NCBI GenBank assembly: GCA_937950325.1
Contig: CALFDJ010000056.1
Span: forward strand, 1 to 26,230
DNA length: 26,230 bases
DNA from: an uncultured Collinsella sp.
Lineage (GTDB): Bacteria; Actinomycetota; Coriobacteriia; Coriobacteriales; Coriobacteriaceae
Reading direction: 5' to 3'
In this document: positions 23,281 to 26,230 of the stretch, piece by piece
Layout: the number at the start of each line of letters is the position of its first letter
Numbering within the stretch: position 1 is the first letter of the stretch
Notes under the pieces: model-generated
What the model was told of the DNA's origin: nothing
What the model saw: only the letters and a program-made list of their open reading frames with translations
The model's database searches: none
Position numbers and translations under genes: made by a program

Positions 23281-24843
23281 CTACTTGCCGTCGTCGTCCT
23301 GGGCTTCTTCTCTTGCATAGAACTCCAGCATGCGGCGGCGGTATTCGCGCACGGCGAGCTTGGCGCGCTCCAGGCGGCGGCGCTCGCGCGGAGTCAGCTC
23401 GGACGGGTCGACCTCGTCTCCATAGGTCTTATCGGCAAGCAGGTGCGCCGCGTCCACGATGCGGGCATCGATGTGGCCGCTCGCCGCCTCGGCGGAAAGA
23501 CGCTCGGCAATCGTATCGAGCGTAGGCAGGCCCTCGAATACGCGACCATGGCCATGCGAAGTCAGCAGCTCATGCTCGCGCGCGAGCAAGCTCGCTAGGT
23601 CGTGATGGGCGCGCAGGATGTCGAGCGCATCGGATGGATGCTCGGCAACCTCTGCCACGGCGGCAACCGGCGCAGCATCCACCACGCGGTAGAAGAGCTG
23701 CGCGAGCAGCGGCATCAAGAACACCGTGATGGCGCCGGCGGCAACCATAACCGACGCGATGTCTTGCGACAGCGCGCCCGCGTTGACGGCAACGCTCGTA
23801 ACGGCAACGATGATCGGTAGCGCCGTGGTGCAGTACAGGGCCACGGTAATGCGGCCATACGCCGACACATCGCGCGTCGCGGGACAAATGCCCATAGAGA
23901 TGAGAATGGGCACGGCACGAATAATCAGCAACGCCACGATAAAACCCGCGAGCAAGCCCGGGCGCGACACCACGGCCGTCAGGTTGATCTTTGCGCCCGA
24001 TACGGTAAAGAACACCGGAATCAAAAAGCCGTAGGCCAGGCCGTCGAGCTTGGTCTCGAGCGTATGGTTACCCTCGGGGATGATATAGCGCAGGACAAAG
24101 CCGGCGGCAAAAGAACCCAACACGATGTCGAGGTCAAAGATGGCCGAGAACGCCACGAGCGTGACCAGGATGAGCACCGTCAGGCGCACGAAGGTCTGCG
24201 ACGTGGTGTCGGCGCGTTCCTCGACAAACGAAAAGAAGCGGCTGCCGACGCGCCTGGAACGACTTGGAACCGCGGCCAGCAGCACGCAGACCACAGCAAA
24301 CAGGCCAAGAATTACAAGCGTCTGGATGCCGGTGCGGGCAGACAGCAGCACCGACATGGCGAGCACGGGACCGAGCTCGCCCCAAGTGCCATACGCGAGA
24401 ATCGAGTCGCCCACACGCGTGCCGGTGAGCGAGCGCTCACGCATGATGGGCACGAGCGTGCCGAGCGCCGTAGAAGTGAGAGCAAGCGTCACGGCGATAC
24501 CGTCGAAATGACTGACCGAGAACCACGGGGTAAAGCGCACGGCAAGCCAGGCGATACCAAACGTGACGACCCACGTCGCCAAGCCGTAGCGTCCCTCGAC
24601 GCCCGTGATGCTCTTGGGGTCGATCTCAAAGCCGGCAAGCAAGAACAAAAAGGCCAGGCCCAGCTCGGACACGAGCGAGACCTCGGCGTCTACATGGATG
24701 ACACCGAGCATATGAGGTCCCAACACCGCGCCGAACACGAGCAAAAAGACCGTCTCGGGAACGGGTTTTCCGGGAATCGCCGAGGCGATGAAGGGGCTTG
24801 CAAAGGCCACGAGTGCGATGATGGCGAGCGAAACGAATGCCAT
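23281..24843 (-). CDS. CPA2-family cation/proton antiporter
   Basis: This 520-residue membrane protein has about twelve hydrophobic helices over the first 385 residues, followed by a hydrophilic tail of about 130 residues rich in charged helices (SELTPRERRRLERAKLAVREYRRRM). The N-terminal VPETVFLLVFGAVLGPHMLG and the motif FLFLLAGFEIDP are typical of CPA2 (KefB/NapA-like) exchangers, which swap Na+ or K+ for H+. There is no RCK (TrkA-N) nucleotide domain, unlike KefB. AAAGG stands nine bases before the ATG. The 3' untranslated region carries the hairpin array. Ion selectivity is not determined. Confidence 0.88.
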   Translation of the reverse strand: MAFVSLAIIALVAFASPFIASAIPGKPVPETVFLLVFGAVLGPHMLGVIHVDAEVSLVSELGLAFLFLLAGFEIDPKSITGVEGRYGLATWVVTFGIAWLAVRFTPWFSVSHFDGIAVTLALTSTALGTLVPIMRERSLTGTRVGDSILAYGTWGELGPVLAMSVLLSARTGIQTLVILGLFAVVCVLLAAVPSRSRRVGSRFFSFVEERADTTSQTFVRLTVLILVTLVAFSAIFDLDIVLGSFAAGFVLRYIIPEGNHTLETKLDGLAYGFLIPVFFTVSGAKINLTAVVSRPGLLAGFIVALLIIRAVPILISMGICPATRDVSAYGRITVALYCTTALPIIVAVTSVAVNAGALSQDIASVMVAAGAITVFLMPLLAQLFYRVVDAAPVAAVAEVAEHPSDALDILRAHHDLASLLAREHELLTSHGHGRVFEGLPTLDTIAERLSAEAASGHIDARIVDAAHLLADKTYGDEVDPSELTPRERRRLERAKLAVREYRRRMLEFYAREEAQDDDGK

Positions 24844-25026
24844 GTGATGCCTTTCTCTTGTTTGCGCTTCACTGTAGCACCCTCGCCGTCCTCAACGCGC
24901 CGCGAGCTGTCGTATCATAGTGACGTTTACAAACATGTGGCTCAAGGCGACCCGAGGCTTGCCCCGTAAACCGACCGCTGCCGCATACCGTACCGTACGC
25001 CCAACCGATCAGGAAGGCAGGAACCA
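24844..25026. promoter_or_regulatory. Divergent gap between the antiporter and purL
   Basis: This 183-base gap must contain both promoters. A TATCAT -10-like element on the plus strand lies at 24913-24918, with no convincing -35. I recognised no purine riboswitch in the roughly 100-base purL leader. Assignment is weak. Confidence 0.3.
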
Positions 25027-26230
25027 ATGGTCTCTCGTATCTACGTGGAGAAGAAACCCGGGTTCGACGTCGAGGCTCAGCAGCTCAAGGGCGAGCTGAC
25101 CGAAATTCTCGGCATCAAGGGCATCGAGGCCCTGAGGATCATCAATCGCTACGACGTCGAGGGCATCGACGAGGAGCTTTTCCGCTCCTGCGTGCCGACC
25201 GTCTTTAGCGAGCCCCAGGTCGATGTGACCTACGACGAACTCCCCGCAAGCGATGGCGCCGTCTTTGCCGTCGAATTCCTGCCTGGCCAGTTTGACCAGC
25301 GCGCCGACTCCGCCAGCGAGTGCGTGCAGCTCATCAGCCAGGGCGAGCGCCCCGCCGTGCGCTCCGCCAAGGTCTATATGATCTCGGGCACTCTGGACGA
25401 AGCCGCCATCGAGGCCATCAAGCACTACGTGGTGAACCCCGTCGAGGCGCGCATCGCCTCGCTCGACCTGCCCGAGACGCTGCACATTGAGACACCCGAG
25501 CCGCAGCCTGTCGAAGTGCTCGACGGTTTCCGCGAGCTCGACGAGGCCGGCCTTGCCGCCTTTATCACCGAGCGCGGCCTTGCCATGGACGAGGCGGACA
25601 TCGCCTTCTGCCAGCAGTACTTCCGCGATGAGGATCGCGACCCCACCATCACCGAGATCCGCGTGATCGACACCTATTGGTCCGACCACTGCCGCCACAC
25701 CACCTTCGGCACCGTCCTGGACGACGTGACAATCGACGACGCCGTGGTGCAGCAAGCCTTCAACCGCTACATGGAGATGCGCCACGAACTCGGCCGCGAC
25801 GCCAAGCCCGTCTGTCTCATGGACATGGGCACCATCGGCGCCAAGTATCTTAAGAAGACCGGCGTCATGACCGATGTCGACGAATCCGAGGAGATCAACG
25901 CCTGCACCGTCAAGGTAAAGGTCGATGTCGATGGCGAGGACCAGGACTGGCTGTTCCTGTTTAAGAACGAGACCCACAACCACCCGACCGAGATCGAGCC
26001 CTTCGGCGGTGCCGCCACCTGCGTGGGCGGTGCCATCCGCGACCCGCTCTCGGGCCGCAGCTACGTGTACCAGGCCATGCGTGTCACCGGCGCCGGCGAC
26101 CCCACCGTCCCCGTCTCCGAGACGCTCGAGGGCAAGCTGCCGCAGCGCAAGCTCGTAACCACCGCTGCCGCCGGCTACTCCAGCTACGGCAACCAGATTG
26201 GCCTTGCCACCGGCCAGGTCAACGAGCTCT
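25027..26230 (+). CDS. purL: Phosphoribosylformylglycinamidine synthase (5' part, cut by the right edge)
   Basis: The frame is open from the ATG at 25027 to the end of the window (401 codons) without a stop. The enzyme converts FGAR, glutamine and ATP to FGAM in purine synthesis. The N-terminal region (MVSRIYVEKKPGFDVEAQQL, about 1-160) matches the PurS-like part of large one-chain enzymes. YWSDHCRHTTF (about 218) and FKNETHNHPTEIEPFGGAAT (about 317) are the active-site signatures of the synthase domain. The opening residues fit the clostridial-type single-chain PurL of about 1240 residues, so two thirds of the gene should lie beyond the edge. AGGAACC precedes the ATG. Confidence 0.95.
   Translation, partial: MVSRIYVEKKPGFDVEAQQLKGELTEILGIKGIEALRIINRYDVEGIDEELFRSCVPTVFSEPQVDVTYDELPASDGAVFAVEFLPGQFDQRADSASECVQLISQGERPAVRSAKVYMISGTLDEAAIEAIKHYVVNPVEARIASLDLPETLHIETPEPQPVEVLDGFRELDEAGLAAFITERGLAMDEADIAFCQQYFRDEDRDPTITEIRVIDTYWSDHCRHTTFGTVLDDVTIDDAVVQQAFNRYMEMRHELGRDAKPVCLMDMGTIGAKYLKKTGVMTDVDESEEINACTVKVKVDVDGEDQDWLFLFKNETHNHPTEIEPFGGAATCVGGAIRDPLSGRSYVYQAMRVTGAGDPTVPVSETLEGKLPQRKLVTTAAAGYSSYGNQIGLATGQVNEL

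Noticed and set aside
23028..23525. 165-residue plus-strand frame across the hairpin array
   Set aside because: It crosses repeats and the antiporter 3' end, with no coherent protein features.
24920..25026. Purine riboswitch upstream of purL
   Set aside because: I could not find the three-way-junction core or kissing loops of purine or PRPP riboswitches in this short leader.
25009..25983. 324-residue minus-strand frame at the right edge
   Set aside because: It lies wholly opposite purL, whose plus-strand protein has clear family motifs; long antisense frames are common in GC-rich genes.

Overview
The window is a GC-rich, densely packed bacterial chromosome segment with 19 protein genes (one cut by the right edge) and one tRNA gene. 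The gene families point to a high-GC Gram-positive of the class Coriobacteriia, most probably Collinsella: a clostridial-type PurL, a RecJ joined to a RecQ-like helicase, a DUF4931 GalT-like protein, a class II aldolase and Tat-like lipoprotein signals on the branched-chain amino acid binding proteins. The genus is an inference from protein content; no marker RNA is present to confirm it.

Layout, left to right. Positions 1-300 hold no convincing gene. On the minus strand they look like the promoter and structured leader of a transcription unit lying beyond the left edge, possibly an rRNA operon. Next come the minus-strand infC-rpmI-rplT operon (translation factor IF3, L35, L20) with an attenuator-like leader, a tRNA-Leu(CAA) gene, a transglutaminase-like protein gene, and fba (class II fructose-bisphosphate aldolase). 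Then follow a metallo-beta-lactamase-fold hydrolase, the bifunctional (p)ppGpp synthetase/hydrolase rel, and a 1095-residue RecJ-RecQ fusion; the fusion and rel lie 15 bases apart and are probably one transcript.

From 11.4 to 14.0 kb there is a plus-strand BASS-family transporter, then a coupled minus-strand pair (cutC and a DUF4931 GalT-like gene). From 14.1 to 20.4 kb a minus-strand branched-chain amino acid ABC transporter carries two paralogous binding-protein genes followed by livH, livM, livG and livF. The four permease and ATPase genes are tightly packed or overlapping, and a hairpin separates them from the second binding-protein gene. The last part holds plus-strand hom (homoserine dehydrogenase), a plus-strand short-chain dehydrogenase that resembles bile-acid 3-alpha-dehydrogenases, a minus-strand CPA2 cation/proton antiporter and the plus-strand 5' part of purL.

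The least ordinary sequence is non-coding. Just beyond the antiporter stop codon, at 23034-23265, four related hairpins recur every 61-62 bases. Each has 14-16-base arms and an 18-base loop, and two of the four appear to be inverted relative to the others, an arrangement like enterobacterial REP/BIME elements. Two other large palindromes (3516-3607 and 13969-14033) and the infC leader, with a probable AUA start codon and mutually exclusive terminator and antiterminator, are also worth attention.
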